Of a stretch of 21,624 bases of DNA, positions 13,590 through 21,290 are shown in pieces. The stretch comes from Rhodobacter sp. (GTDB lineage: Bacteria > Pseudomonadota > Alphaproteobacteria > Rhodobacterales > Rhodobacteraceae): the NCBI GenBank assembly GCA_003536295.1, contig DPZQ01000046.1, forward strand, positions 1 through 21,624, given 5' to 3'. The position numbers were made by a program, and so were the translations under genes. The notes beneath the pieces were generated by a model. That model did not search any database. It was not told where the DNA came from and worked only from the letters and a program-made list of their open reading frames with translations. How positions within the stretch are numbered: position 1 is the stretch's first letter; each line of letters opens with the position of its first letter.

Positions 13590-15724
13590 AGCTCAGCCTC
13601 AATCGATTTGGGTTTAAGCCTGACGTCACGGTAGCGGCCGATATGCGCGACATCAATTTCAGCTTCAAGGACTGTCATAACCGTGTGGAGATGTTCAACA
13701 TCTCGTAAATCAACATCAATTAACAATCGATAAAAATCTGGTTTGCGATCAGCAAAAACAAGATTCGAGATGTTGGACTTTTGCACCCCGATCAAGGTAC
13801 AAATGCGGCCCAAGACGCCTGCATCATTGGCTATAGTGATTTCTAAAGTGACGGTATGCACTGGCGCATGACGCCCTGGTTCCCAATTCAGATCAATCCA
13901 CCGGTTGGGCTGTTGCTCAAACTCTTGCAAGGCGGGGCAATCGATTGTGTGCACCACCACCCCTTTACCACGGTAGGTGATACCAACAATACGTTCTCCA
14001 GGAACAGCTTGGCAACATTTTGGTCGATTGACTATCTGATCAGGTGCCAGACCTAAGATCGGGCGCATATTATCGGCTAACTCAGGATCCGCCAAAGATA
14101 ATTCAGGATAAAGCGTACTGACCACGCGCCGCGCCGTCAGTTCAGCACTGCCCAACTGCGCCAAAAGCTCGGTCTCATCCGCAAGGCCAAGCATTTTTGC
14201 GGCAGTGCGCAGCGCTTTATCAGTAGCGGGTCGACCTACATGGTCAAAAGCGGCGCGTGCCAGCTCTCTTCCCAATATTACAAAACGGCTACGATCTTCT
14301 TCGCGCAACGAGCGCCGAATGGCCGCCTTGGCGCGCCCCGTGACGACAATATCAACCCACGAGGATTGTGGTCTTTGCCCCTCAGCGGTGATAATTTCAA
14401 CCGACTGGCCATTTTTGATCCGGGTCCAAAGCGGCACGCGCAAACCATCAATTTTAGCAGACACGCAAGAGCCACCTATACGCGTATGAATCGCATAGGC
14501 AAAATCAAGTGGCGTTGCACCACGAGGCAGCTGCAAGACATCGCCCTTAGGGGTAAAGCAAAAGACCTGATCGGTAAACATTTCCAGTTTAACATTTTCA
14601 AGAAACGCGTCGTGATCATCATCTTCCAGTCGTTCGGTCATGCTGGCGATCCATTTGGCGGGATCAACGGCAAATGGATTTTTGCCCAATACCCCCTCTC
14701 GGTAAGACCAATGGGCCGCCACCCCTGCTTCAGCTACCTCATGCATTTGTCGGGTCCGGATCTGAACCTCAACCCGCTTACCATCGCGCCCCGAAACAGT
14801 GGTGTGGATCGAACGGTAACCGTTGGATTTGGGTTGGCTAATATAATCTTTAAAACGTCCAGGCACTGCCCGCCACCTTTGATGGATCACGCCTAAAATA
14901 CGATAGCAATCTGCATCTGAATTACAAATTACGCGAAAACCGTAAATGTCAGATAGGCGAGAAAAGGTCAGATCCTTTTCTTGCATTTTGCGCCATACAG
15001 AATAGGGTTTTTTGGCCCGGCCATATACGTCCGCTTCCAACGAGACCGCGTCAAGTTCGGTGCGAATATCAGCGTTTATTTTTTGGACAACATCCCCCGC
15101 TTCGCGCTGTAGGGTAATAAAACGGCGAATAATTGAGCCACGCGCTTCGGGGTTTAGAACGCGGAACGCCAGATCTTCCAGCTCGTCGCGCATCCATTGC
15201 ATCCCCATGCGACCAGCAAGGGGGGCGAATATTTCCATCGTTTCGCGGGCTTTTTGATGCTGTTTTTCTTGCTTCATGCTTTTGATGGTACGCATATTAT
15301 GCAACCGATCGGCCAATTTCACCAAAATAACTCGCAAATCTTTTGACATAGCCATAAAGAGTTTGCGGAAATTTTCAGCCTGTTTCGACTGGGCAGAAGA
15401 AAGTTGCAAGTTGGTCAGCTTCGTAACACCATCGACCAAATCAGCCACTTCTGGGCCGAATAATTGCGATAATTCAGTAAAGGTGGATTTCGTGTCTTCG
15501 ATAGTATCATGCAGCAAGGCAGTGATCAAAGTCGCGTCATCAAGGCGCTGTTCAGTCAAAATGGCGGCAACGGAGATAGGGTGGGAAAAATAGGGGTCAC
15601 CAGATTGGCGTACTTGCCCCTCATGCATTTTCTTCCCGTAGGCATAAGCCTTTCGAATATTGTCGCTGTTCGAGCGTGGATTGTAATTTTGAATTAGGGC
15701 GATCAGGTCTTCGACGTCGATCAT
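13586..15724 (-). CDS. relA/spoT: Bifunctional (p)ppGpp synthetase/hydrolase (Rel/SpoT)
   Basis: This 712-residue stringent-response enzyme makes and degrades ppGpp. The N-terminal HD hydrolase domain has PYFSHPISVAAIL and LLHDTIEDTKST (His72-Asp73), so the hydrolase should be active. The synthetase domain has DIYGFRVICNS, then PGRFKDYISQPKSNGYRSIH and VEVQIRTRQMHEVAE. The TGS domain begins CFTPKGDVLQLPRGATPLDF. The C-terminal ACT domain has LEITIANDAGVLGRICTLIG. It is the only RSH protein in the window, and a single long bifunctional Rel is usual in alphaproteobacteria. It follows rpoZ, as in many proteobacteria. Confidence 0.97.
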   Translation of the reverse strand: MIDVEDLIALIQNYNPRSNSDNIRKAYAYGKKMHEGQVRQSGDPYFSHPISVAAILTEQRLDDATLITALLHDTIEDTKSTFTELSQLFGPEVADLVDGVTKLTNLQLSSAQSKQAENFRKLFMAMSKDLRVILVKLADRLHNMRTIKSMKQEKQHQKARETMEIFAPLAGRMGMQWMRDELEDLAFRVLNPEARGSIIRRFITLQREAGDVVQKINADIRTELDAVSLEADVYGRAKKPYSVWRKMQEKDLTFSRLSDIYGFRVICNSDADCYRILGVIHQRWRAVPGRFKDYISQPKSNGYRSIHTTVSGRDGKRVEVQIRTRQMHEVAEAGVAAHWSYREGVLGKNPFAVDPAKWIASMTERLEDDDHDAFLENVKLEMFTDQVFCFTPKGDVLQLPRGATPLDFAYAIHTRIGGSCVSAKIDGLRVPLWTRIKNGQSVEIITAEGQRPQSSWVDIVVTGRAKAAIRRSLREEDRSRFVILGRELARAAFDHVGRPATDKALRTAAKMLGLADETELLAQLGSAELTARRVVSTLYPELSLADPELADNMRPILGLAPDQIVNRPKCCQAVPGERIVGITYRGKGVVVHTIDCPALQEFEQQPNRWIDLNWEPGRHAPVHTVTLEITIANDAGVLGRICTLIGVQKSNISNLVFADRKPDFYRLLIDVDLRDVEHLHTVMTVLEAEIDVAHIGRYRDVRLKPKSIEAEL

Positions 15725-15772
15725 CGCCGGATCACCCTTTTAAATAATGGTTCAAAAAAACCGCAAGCAGGC

Positions 15773-16126
15773 TCAATTTCCCCCTTGTGCTTCCATCAAG
15801 GCCCGCAGAAGTTTTTCTTCCGACATATCGTCTTGTGCCGGTTGGTCAGCGTCCGCGCCCATCAACCTCGACATTTGATCTTCTTCAGGCTCATCCACCT
15901 CAATTTGAGTTTGATAGCTTTCGATCATTCGTTCACGCAGCGCATCTGCTAATTGCGTTTCATCCGCAATTTCACGCAAACTTACCACTGGATTTTTGTC
16001 ATTGTCGCGATCAACTGTCGCCGCAGAACCGGCAGTAATTTCACGCGCACGATGCGCAGCAAGCAACACCAATTCAAAACGATTTGGTACTTTATCTACG
16101 CAGTCTTCAACCGTCACGCGGGCCAT
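15773..16126 (-). CDS. rpoZ: RNA polymerase omega subunit
   Basis: This 117-residue protein helps fold and keep the beta' subunit in RNA polymerase. The omega core is MARVTVEDCVDKVPNRFELV followed by LLAAHRAREITAGSA and PVVSLREIADE. The C-terminal tail is acidic and rich in Glu and Asp. ATG 16126 is chosen since GGAG lies 6 bases upstream; a GTG two codons earlier is disfavoured. In many bacteria omega forms part of the ppGpp-binding site on RNA polymerase, which fits its place directly before relA/spoT. Confidence 0.96.
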   Translation of the reverse strand: MARVTVEDCVDKVPNRFELVLLAAHRAREITAGSAATVDRDNDKNPVVSLREIADETQLADALRERMIESYQTQIEVDEPEEDQMSRLMGADADQPAQDDMSEEKLLRALMEAQGGN

Positions 16127-16184
16127 GGTCACTCCAATCTAGATCGGGGATATAAAAGGTCTTACTAAGCGCGCAAATCGAGAT

Positions 16185-16200
16185 TGACAAGGCAATTATA
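16185..16200 (-). promoter_or_regulatory. Candidate promoter elements upstream of rpoZ
   Basis: On the minus strand a perfect TATAAT (16200-16195) lies about 70 bases before the rpoZ start, but its -35 position (ATAGAT) is poor. A TTGTCA (16190-16185) follows that could serve as a -35 for a weak -10 (TAGTAA) 17 bases on. Either would give rpoZ-relA its own start within the operon. Confidence 0.3.
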
Positions 16201-16206
16201 GGAAAA

Positions 16207-16892
16207 AATTGCAATTAATCTATCAGTTTTCCTGCCAAAACTGCGCCAACTTCGGCTGGTAAGAGATCGCCAAGCATCTGCACTACAGACCGTTTGCGCA
16301 CGGGGTGGCGCCAGTCTGGCGCGATATCTGCAAGCGGCACCAAGACAAATGAGCGTTCGTGTAAGCGTGGATGGGGCAAAATAAGCTCGCTTGGGGCGGT
16401 GATTTTTTGTTGCTGAAGCGTGAGATCTTGCCAACAAAGATAGCACTCAAGGTCTGGCAAAATCTGATCACCCAAGGCCAGCAAGTCTAAGTCCAAACTG
16501 CGCCCCCCCCAGCGTTGATCGCGCTGACGACCGAAATTTGCCTCAATTCTATGCAGAGTTTCCAAAATTGACGCTGCGGTACTTTCCATTTTCATTTCAA
16601 GCTTTATACAACCATTGATATAGTCCGGGCCAGCACCACTGGGAAAACACGGCGTCCTATAGAAGGCGCTACATGCCAAAACCGTTATTTTTTCGAAGGA
16701 AAAATGCTCAATTGCCGCTTTGATGGTTTCTAAAGGTTGCTGATTTTGGAATGGCAAATTGGCGCCAAATGCAACTAGAGCATGAGGGCTCTCAGATACG
16801 TCCTTTGTCATTTGGCCAGATGATATTGTCGTTATGTTCACTTTAATTCACTATTCAAGCTTCAGCCATTTACACAGCATTTAATTGCAATT
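16207..16892. repeat. Inverted 12-base repeat flanking folK
   Basis: AATTGCAATTAA (16207-16218) and its exact reverse complement TTAATTGCAATT (16881-16892) lie at the 3' end and upstream of folK. The inner 10 bases, AATTGCAATT, are a perfect palindrome. One copy lies just upstream of the rpoZ TATAAT and the other upstream of folK, so both may be binding sites. Chance in AT-rich DNA is possible. Confidence 0.4.
16215..16811 (-). CDS. folK: 2-amino-4-hydroxy-6-hydroxymethyldihydropteridine diphosphokinase (HPPK)
   Basis: This enzyme transfers pyrophosphate from ATP to 6-hydroxymethyl-dihydropterin in folate synthesis. Family blocks are ALVAFGANLPF at the N-terminus, CSAFYRTPCFPSGAGPDYIN, the catalytic loop RWGGRSLDLDLLALG, and ILPHPRLHERSFVLVPLADI. 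About 198 residues from ATG 16811. A GTG at 16841 would add 10 residues; neither start has a good ribosome site, and the shorter form matches the usual family N-terminus better. It is the first gene of the long minus-strand run and is followed by rpoZ, an order common in Rhodobacterales. Confidence 0.93.
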   Translation of the reverse strand: MTKDVSESPHALVAFGANLPFQNQQPLETIKAAIEHFSFEKITVLACSAFYRTPCFPSGAGPDYINGCIKLEMKMESTAASILETLHRIEANFGRQRDQRWGGRSLDLDLLALGDQILPDLECYLCWQDLTLQQQKITAPSELILPHPRLHERSFVLVPLADIAPDWRHPVRKRSVVQMLGDLLPAEVGAVLAGKLID

Positions 16893-16929
16893 GTAGTATC
16901 AGTTAAGTGCGGACCTTGGGAAGAGCAAC

Positions 16930-17464
16930 ATGTTTTACAAAGACAATTTTTTGGAATTCATATCGACAAATCCAACTTATGATTTGCTAATTTTGGATAT
17001 TGGCTAGAAGGAAAACCGCCATAAAAGCACACGCGCTTTAGCCAGTTTTTGCATGCCTTCATGCCTTAAAACTACACATGAGAATGACTAATATGCTTCG
17101 TTGCGTCCCTTGATTTATCGACTCAATTATAATGGCAGTTCCCTTATCACCAAGGTCGCGAATTAAAATACCTGCATACAATGGCGCGGCAAGGTCAAAG
17201 GAAATATGGATATTGATCTGACTGTGAATGCCATGGAGCTGCCCACCATATTTAACATGCCGTGATTTCCGATCGTTATTTGACAGCATGTAACGCCAAG
17301 GGCTTGCCGATCTAGGTTGTGTTAACAACTCGCAACCAACCGGTGATGATTCGCGCCGTCAAGCCTATAGTTTCATTTTTCTTAATGATGTAAGCGGTTT
17401 GGCCACTCGCCCACCGCGCCGAGGCGAAAACAATCAAGTAGTAAAATCCACCCATGAAACATGA
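16930..17464 (+). pseudogene. Fossil of NYN-domain (LabA/DUF88-like) gene
   Basis: Between folK and ispH, the plus strand from ATG 16930 reads MFYKDNFLEF, a start typical of Rhodobacterales NYN proteins. Stops occur at 17005 (TAG), 17089 (TAA) and 17164 (TAA), but in the same frame family blocks persist: THEND, then ASLRPLIYRLNYNG, then GKVKGNMDIDLTVNAMEL (17188 onward). After about 17263 the match moves to the next frame: DFRSLFDSM, a TAA at 17291, RQGL, SQPTGDDSRRQA and FIFLNDVSGL, ending near TGA 17462. A stretch of roughly ten residues in the middle is lost. The total, about 178 codons, is close to the usual length near 190. NYN domains are PIN-like RNases; the first catalytic block (FIDGSN in relatives) is destroyed. 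Recognition is from memory of the family. Confidence 0.85.
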
Positions 17465-17524
17465 ACTAACACTAGACCTTGCGTGCAGCCGCCCCTAATT
17501 CTAAAGTGTTTTAAGCGAGGTTAT

Positions 17525-18475
17525 ATGAACAAACCGCCCCTTACACTTTACCTAGCCGCGCCACGTGGATTTTGCGCAGGCGTAGATCGAGCCATCAAAA
17601 TTGTCGAGCTTGCACTTGAAAAATGGGGCGCGCCTGTATTTGTGCGCCATGAAATAGTGCATAACAAATTCGTGGTCGATGGTCTGCGCGCGTTGGGGGC
17701 AGTTTTCGTCGAAGATCTTGACGATGTACCCCTAAACCGCCCCGTGATCTTTTCCGCCCATGGTGTTCCAAAAGCCGTGCCTGCCGCCGCCCAGGCGCGC
17801 AATATGGTTTATGTAGACGCCACCTGCCCCTTGGTCAGCAAAGTGCATATCGAAGCCGAACGCCACTACGATGCCGGCTTGCAAATGATTATGATAGGTC
17901 ACGCGGGCCACCCTGAAACCATCGGCACAATGGGCCAATTACCCGAAGGTGCGATACTTTTAGTGGAAACCGAATCGGACGTGGCCAACCTGCGCGTCAC
18001 AGACGCCCAGTCTTTGGCTTATATCACCCAAACAACTTTGTCGGTTGATGACACAAAGGCTATAGTTGCAGCGTTAAAACAGCGCTTCCCCGCCATCAAA
18101 GGGCCACATAAAGAAGATATTTGCTATGCGACCACAAACCGTCAAGCCTCGATAAAAGCGATTGCTGGTAAGATTGACGCACTTTTGGTGATTGGCGCAC
18201 CGAACTCTTCTAACAGTCAAAGATTGGTCGAAGTGGGCCGCGCGGCGGGCTGCGCTTATGCGCAACTTGTGCAACGCGCCACCGACATCGACTGGCGCGC
18301 GCTCGAAGGCATTGGAGCAGTTGGCATTACCGCAGGCGCATCGGCTCCTGAAATATTGGTCAATGAGGTTATAGCCGCCTTTGAAGAGCGCTTCACCACC
18401 ACAGTCGAGCTTGCCGAAACCACCCGAGAGGCGGTTGAGTTTAAAGTGCCGCGCATTCTAAGGGTTGGGACATGA
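17525..18475 (+). CDS. ispH: 4-hydroxy-3-methylbut-2-enyl diphosphate reductase
   Basis: This 316-residue iron-sulfur enzyme performs the last step of the non-mevalonate isoprenoid pathway, making isopentenyl and dimethylallyl diphosphate. The three cluster cysteines are Cys17 (PRGFCAGVDRAI), Cys101 (VDATCPLVSKVH) and Cys200 (EDICYATTNRQ). The substrate-binding histidine lies in VRHEIVHN, and the SAHGVPKAV and IGAPNSSNSQRL blocks are intact. ATG 17525 is chosen: GAGG lies 4 bases upstream and the protein then starts MNKPPLTLYLAAPRGFC. An earlier ATG/start at 17483 lacks support. The stop overlaps the next gene's start by 4 bases. Confidence 0.97.
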   Translation: MNKPPLTLYLAAPRGFCAGVDRAIKIVELALEKWGAPVFVRHEIVHNKFVVDGLRALGAVFVEDLDDVPLNRPVIFSAHGVPKAVPAAAQARNMVYVDATCPLVSKVHIEAERHYDAGLQMIMIGHAGHPETIGTMGQLPEGAILLVETESDVANLRVTDAQSLAYITQTTLSVDDTKAIVAALKQRFPAIKGPHKEDICYATTNRQASIKAIAGKIDALLVIGAPNSSNSQRLVEVGRAAGCAYAQLVQRATDIDWRALEGIGAVGITAGASAPEILVNEVIAAFEERFTTTVELAETTREAVEFKVPRILRVGT

Positions 18476-18924
18476 TCCCACCCGGTGCGCTTTTTCTAGG
18501 TCTGATGGGCCTTTTACCATTTGTCTACTGCGCCCTTGTGATGGTTTGGCCTGATTTTGACATCGTTCGCCCTTACTGGGGTGCTGCCGATAATATAGCC
18601 CAGATTTATGGGTTGGTAATCTTATGTTTCATGGCTGGCGCCTTATGGGGCTTTGCCACGAAAACTGCCCGCCCTTGGGGTTATATTCTGTCAGTATTGC
18701 CAGCGCTTTGGGGCTTTTTCATCGCCACCACACCCCAAAATATGAGCTTTATAAGTCTGATCTACGGTTTTGGCGGCCTTTTAATTTTAGACTTTTGGTT
18801 TTGGTCACAAGGGCTTGCGCCCGTATGGTGGATGCGTTTACGCCTGATTTTGACGGCGCTTGTCGTGAGTGCGCTTTTCATCTGCGATAGGCCTGCGCTT
18901 ATCAGATCTTTACTCCCTATTTAG
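18472..18924 (+). CDS. DUF3429 domain-containing membrane protein
   Basis: This 150-residue hydrophobic protein has about four to five membrane segments, starting ALFLGLMGLLPFVYCALVMV. The family signature region is AQIYGLVILCFMAGALWGFA followed by ILSVLPALWGFFIA and LIYGFGGLLILDFWFW. It matches DUF3429 (TMEM69-like), whose function is unknown. Its ATG overlaps the ispH stop (ATGA), and rnhA starts 10 bases after its stop, so the three genes are likely one transcript. Confidence 0.87.
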   Translation: MIPPGALFLGLMGLLPFVYCALVMVWPDFDIVRPYWGAADNIAQIYGLVILCFMAGALWGFATKTARPWGYILSVLPALWGFFIATTPQNMSFISLIYGFGGLLILDFWFWSQGLAPVWWMRLRLILTALVVSALFICDRPALIRSLLPI

Positions 18925-18934
18925 AAAGCTTAAT

Positions 18935-19393
18935 ATGACGGAACTATACGCCTTCACTGACGGTGCCTGCTCTGGCAATCCTGGGCCAGGCGGTTGGGGG
19001 GTTTTAATGCAGGCGCGCATAGGCTCCACCGTGGTGAAAGAGCGTACGCTTTGCGGCGGCGAGCCCGATACAACAAACAACAGGATGGAGTTGATAGCCG
19101 CTATCTCGGCGCTTGAGGCGTTACAAAAACCCTCAAACCTCGTGATTATCACGGATAGCGCCTATGTCAAAAATGGCATCTCAGAATGGATTTCAAGCTG
19201 GAAGCGCAAAGGCTGGCGCACTGCCTCGGGGTCGGCGGTCAAGAATATTGACCTTTGGCAGAGGCTTGACTTATTAACCACCACCCATCAAGTCGAATGG
19301 CGTTGGATCAAGGGCCACGCAGGCCATGCCGAAAATGAAAAAGCCGACGAACTGGCCCGTGCGGGAATGGCGCCGTTCAAACCCAAGACCTAA
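18935..19393 (+). CDS. rnhA: Ribonuclease HI
   Basis: This 152-residue enzyme cleaves the RNA strand of RNA-DNA hybrids. The four-carboxylate active site is complete: Asp9 in FTDGACSGNPGPGGWG, Glu52 in NNRMELIAA, Asp74 in ITDSAYVKNGI, and Asp138 in ENEKADELARAG. His128 in KGHAGH is also present. ATG 18935 is preferred; the frame is open to 18869 inside the upstream gene but the family begins at MTELYAFTDG. It follows DUF3429 closely. Confidence 0.97.
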   Translation: MTELYAFTDGACSGNPGPGGWGVLMQARIGSTVVKERTLCGGEPDTTNNRMELIAAISALEALQKPSNLVIITDSAYVKNGISEWISSWKRKGWRTASGSAVKNIDLWQRLDLLTTTHQVEWRWIKGHAGHAENEKADELARAGMAPFKPKT

Positions 19394-19652
19394 GCCACGA
19401 ATGTTTTGTAAAGTGATAAATGCCCCTAATTAAAATTCATATCAGATTAAAGTGTCCTTTAGGCAGTACGCCGCCTTTTGGATGAGGGCAGCTATAAAGC
19501 CGTTGTCCATTGCGTCGCAAGGGTTTGACCCCCTCCACACTCATGTCGTATTTTCGGACGTTAGCGGCGATGATCCTTGCTGGTCGCCTGGAGCGCATAA
19601 GATCAAATGCAAGCAGCCCTGACACAGGCCAAGGGCTCAGCGCCATGAGCTG
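19394..19652. other. Interval after rnhA with no assignable gene
   Basis: No clear gene, RNA or terminator was recognised in this stretch. Short open frames exist on both strands (minus 19437-19646, plus 19510-19758), but neither reads like a known family or has a good ribosome site. A short frame from ATG 19607 (MQAALTQAKGSAP) may be a frameshifted 5' part of the open frame that follows. Confidence 0.4.
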
Positions 19653-19889
19653 GTGCGCGATTTTAGTGACGCGCGGTTGCGCGAAAAGGCAGCGCTATGG
19701 CAAGCGGCGGTCATTGACGCCCTGGCCTCAAGAGTTGGGACAGGCGAAAGGCCGCTGACACAGCAGAGCTTTTATTTGCCACATGGCCAGACGCACTTTT
19801 ATGAGACAAGGCGCAAAAAAAAAATACTGGCCCTTAAGAGCGCGATTAAGAAATTAGGTTACGCTAAAGCACGTGATCCGGCAGAATGA
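19653..19889 (+). CDS. Unassigned open frame, possibly 3' part of a decayed gene
   Basis: This frame of 78 residues reads like a real protein but I do not recognise it. It contains FSDARLREKAALWQAAVIDA, then LTQQSFYLPHGQTHFYETRR and KKKILALKSAIKKLGYAKA. It is mildly basic with no membrane segment. The GTG start at 19653 has no ribosome site. Upstream in frame, RHELV precedes it back to a TGA at 19620, so the natural start may be in another frame (ATG 19607), implying a frameshift. A run of ten A residues lies near 19816-19825. It overlaps the convergent fmt stop by 26 bases. It may be an intact small gene, a pseudogene, or a chance frame. Confidence 0.4.
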   Translation: MRDFSDARLREKAALWQAAVIDALASRVGTGERPLTQQSFYLPHGQTHFYETRRKKKILALKSAIKKLGYAKARDPAE

Positions 19890-20790
19890 AGCCGCGTAAA
19901 AAGTCTTGGATCTTGCTTGCCTTTTTACCGGGGCGCTGCGCTTGCAAAACCTCAAGCGCACCCGTGCCACAGGCGATTATTAACCCTCTTAAAACCTGGC
20001 CTTCTAAAATTTGGCCCGCCACCCCTGATAGATTGGGCAAGGCGCGGCTATGTAATAGCTTAACACGCTCGCCGGCCATCTCACACCAAGCACCAGGAAA
20101 TGGCGACAGGGCACGAATTTGGCGATCAACCACGTCGCAAGGGGCACTCCAATCAATACGGGCTTCGGATTTGTCGATTTTATGGGCATACGTAATGCCC
20201 ATTTCTGGTTGGTCTTTGGCCTGTAACGACCCCAAGGCCCCCAAAGTTGCAACCATCACATCGGCCCCCATCTGCGCCAAACGGTCATGCAGACTTGCGG
20301 TACGATCATCTGGTAAAATAGAGGTTTGCACCATGGCCAAAACCGGTCCTGTGTCCAACCCTTTGGCCATTTTCATGATTGAGATGCCAGTGTCCGCGTC
20401 GCCCGCCATGAGCGCGCGGTGAATAGGAGCCGCCCCACGCCATCTAGGCAATAATGAGGCGTGGATATTCAAACAGCCAAGGCGTGGTGCCGCCAGAATC
20501 GCCTCAGGCAAAATCAACCCATAGGCCACCACAATGGCCAGATCGGCACCCAATACTGAAAAGTCTGCGACGGTTTCAGGCGTTTTGAAGTTAATCGGGT
20601 GACGCACCATCAGACCCAATTCACGTGCCGCTCGCGCCACGGGGCTGAGCCGTTCTTGCTGCCCGCGCCCTGCAGGGCGCGGCGGTTGAGTATAGACACA
20701 AATCACATCATGCGCTTGGTGCAGCGCGCTAAAACTTGGCACCGCAAAATCTGGCGTACCCATAAATATCACCCGAAAACGCGCGCTCAT
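19864..20790 (-). CDS. fmt: Methionyl-tRNA formyltransferase
   Basis: This 308-residue enzyme formylates initiator Met-tRNA using 10-formyltetrahydrofolate. The N-terminus begins RVIFMGTPDFAVPSF. The catalytic region is VAYGLILPEAIL followed by GCLNIHASLLPRWRGAAPIH, and the aspartate-containing loop is DADTGISIMKMAKGLDTGPV. The C-terminal OB-like domain begins near residue 205. Its start overlaps the stop of the deformylase-like gene by 4 bases. Formylation and deformylation genes are thus co-transcribed, as usual. Confidence 0.97.
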   Translation of the reverse strand: MSARFRVIFMGTPDFAVPSFSALHQAHDVICVYTQPPRPAGRGQQERLSPVARAARELGLMVRHPINFKTPETVADFSVLGADLAIVVAYGLILPEAILAAPRLGCLNIHASLLPRWRGAAPIHRALMAGDADTGISIMKMAKGLDTGPVLAMVQTSILPDDRTASLHDRLAQMGADVMVATLGALGSLQAKDQPEMGITYAHKIDKSEARIDWSAPCDVVDRQIRALSPFPGAWCEMAGERVKLLHSRALPNLSGVAGQILEGQVLRGLIIACGTGALEVLQAQRPGKKASKIQDFLRGFILPDHVL

Positions 20791-21290
20791 GCCCGCGACT
20801 CTAGCTTTTGCGCGCGCGCTAAGAGCATTTTGCGCCGCAGGGGTGACAGATGATCAAAATATAATTTGCCGTTCAAATGGTCGATTTGATGCTGAACCGA
20901 GGTGGCCCAAACCTGAACAAAGTCACGCTCTTCTATTAGACCCTGGCCATTGAGGTAACGCACCATCACAGCCCTTGAACGCGCGATCACCGCCCCGACA
21001 CCTGGCAAATTTGGGCTGGCCTCTTCATGGTCGCGCATCTGCGCTGAGGCGTGCAAAATCTCGGGGTTAGCCATTAAGATCGCTTGCCCCCGCTCAATCG
21101 AACAATCAACCACCGCAAGCCGCAGATTATAGCCAATTTGGGGCGCGGCCAGACCTAGACCAGGCATCGCCTCCATCGTGTCAACCATATCGGCCCAAAT
21201 GGCGCGCACCTGATCATCGACACTTTGAACGGGTGTACTGACCCTTTTCAAGATCGGATTTGGAAAGGGCAGGCAGGGACGAATGCTCAT
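20787..21290 (-). CDS. Peptide deformylase-like protein, catalytic motifs altered
   Basis: This 167-residue protein has the deformylase fold: motif 1 is GLGLAAPQIG (44-53). But motif 2, EGCLS in active enzymes, reads EASPN (90-94), so the metal-binding cysteine is gone. Motif 3, HEIDH, reads HQIDH (134-138), so the catalytic glutamate is a glutamine. It is therefore unlikely to remove formyl groups by the normal mechanism. The following residues LNGKLYFDHLSPLRRKML match the family, and the frame is fully intact. It lies between the canonical def and fmt, overlapping both by 4 bases. Similar degenerate copies are known to me from Rhodobacterales, so this is probably a conserved paralogue with a non-enzymatic role, not a recent decay. 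Confidence 0.9.
   Translation of the reverse strand: MSIRPCLPFPNPILKRVSTPVQSVDDQVRAIWADMVDTMEAMPGLGLAAPQIGYNLRLAVVDCSIERGQAILMANPEILHASAQMRDHEEASPNLPGVGAVIARSRAVMVRYLNGQGLIEERDFVQVWATSVQHQIDHLNGKLYFDHLSPLRRKMLLARAQKLESRA

Noticed and set aside
14240..14896. Plus-strand open frame of 218 residues
   Set aside because: It is antisense to the synthetase and TGS region of relA/spoT, has no family resemblance and is a shadow frame.
16930..17007. Independent 25-residue leader peptide or small gene (MFYKDNFLEF...)
   Set aside because: Its start and the matches beyond its stop show it to be the first part of the NYN pseudogene; the ribosome site is a leftover.
17059..17328. Minus-strand open frame of 89 residues between folK and ispH
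   Set aside because: It begins at TTG without a ribosome site, matches no family I know, and lies antisense to a region whose plus strand reads as a NYN-domain fossil.
18869..18934. Longer RNase HI start inside the DUF3429 gene
   Set aside because: The family begins at MTELYAFTDG; the extra residues overlap DUF3429 in another frame.
19437..19646. Minus-strand open frame of 69 residues after rnhA
   Set aside because: No recognisable motif, no convincing ribosome site and no clear operon partner; kept only as part of the unassigned interval.
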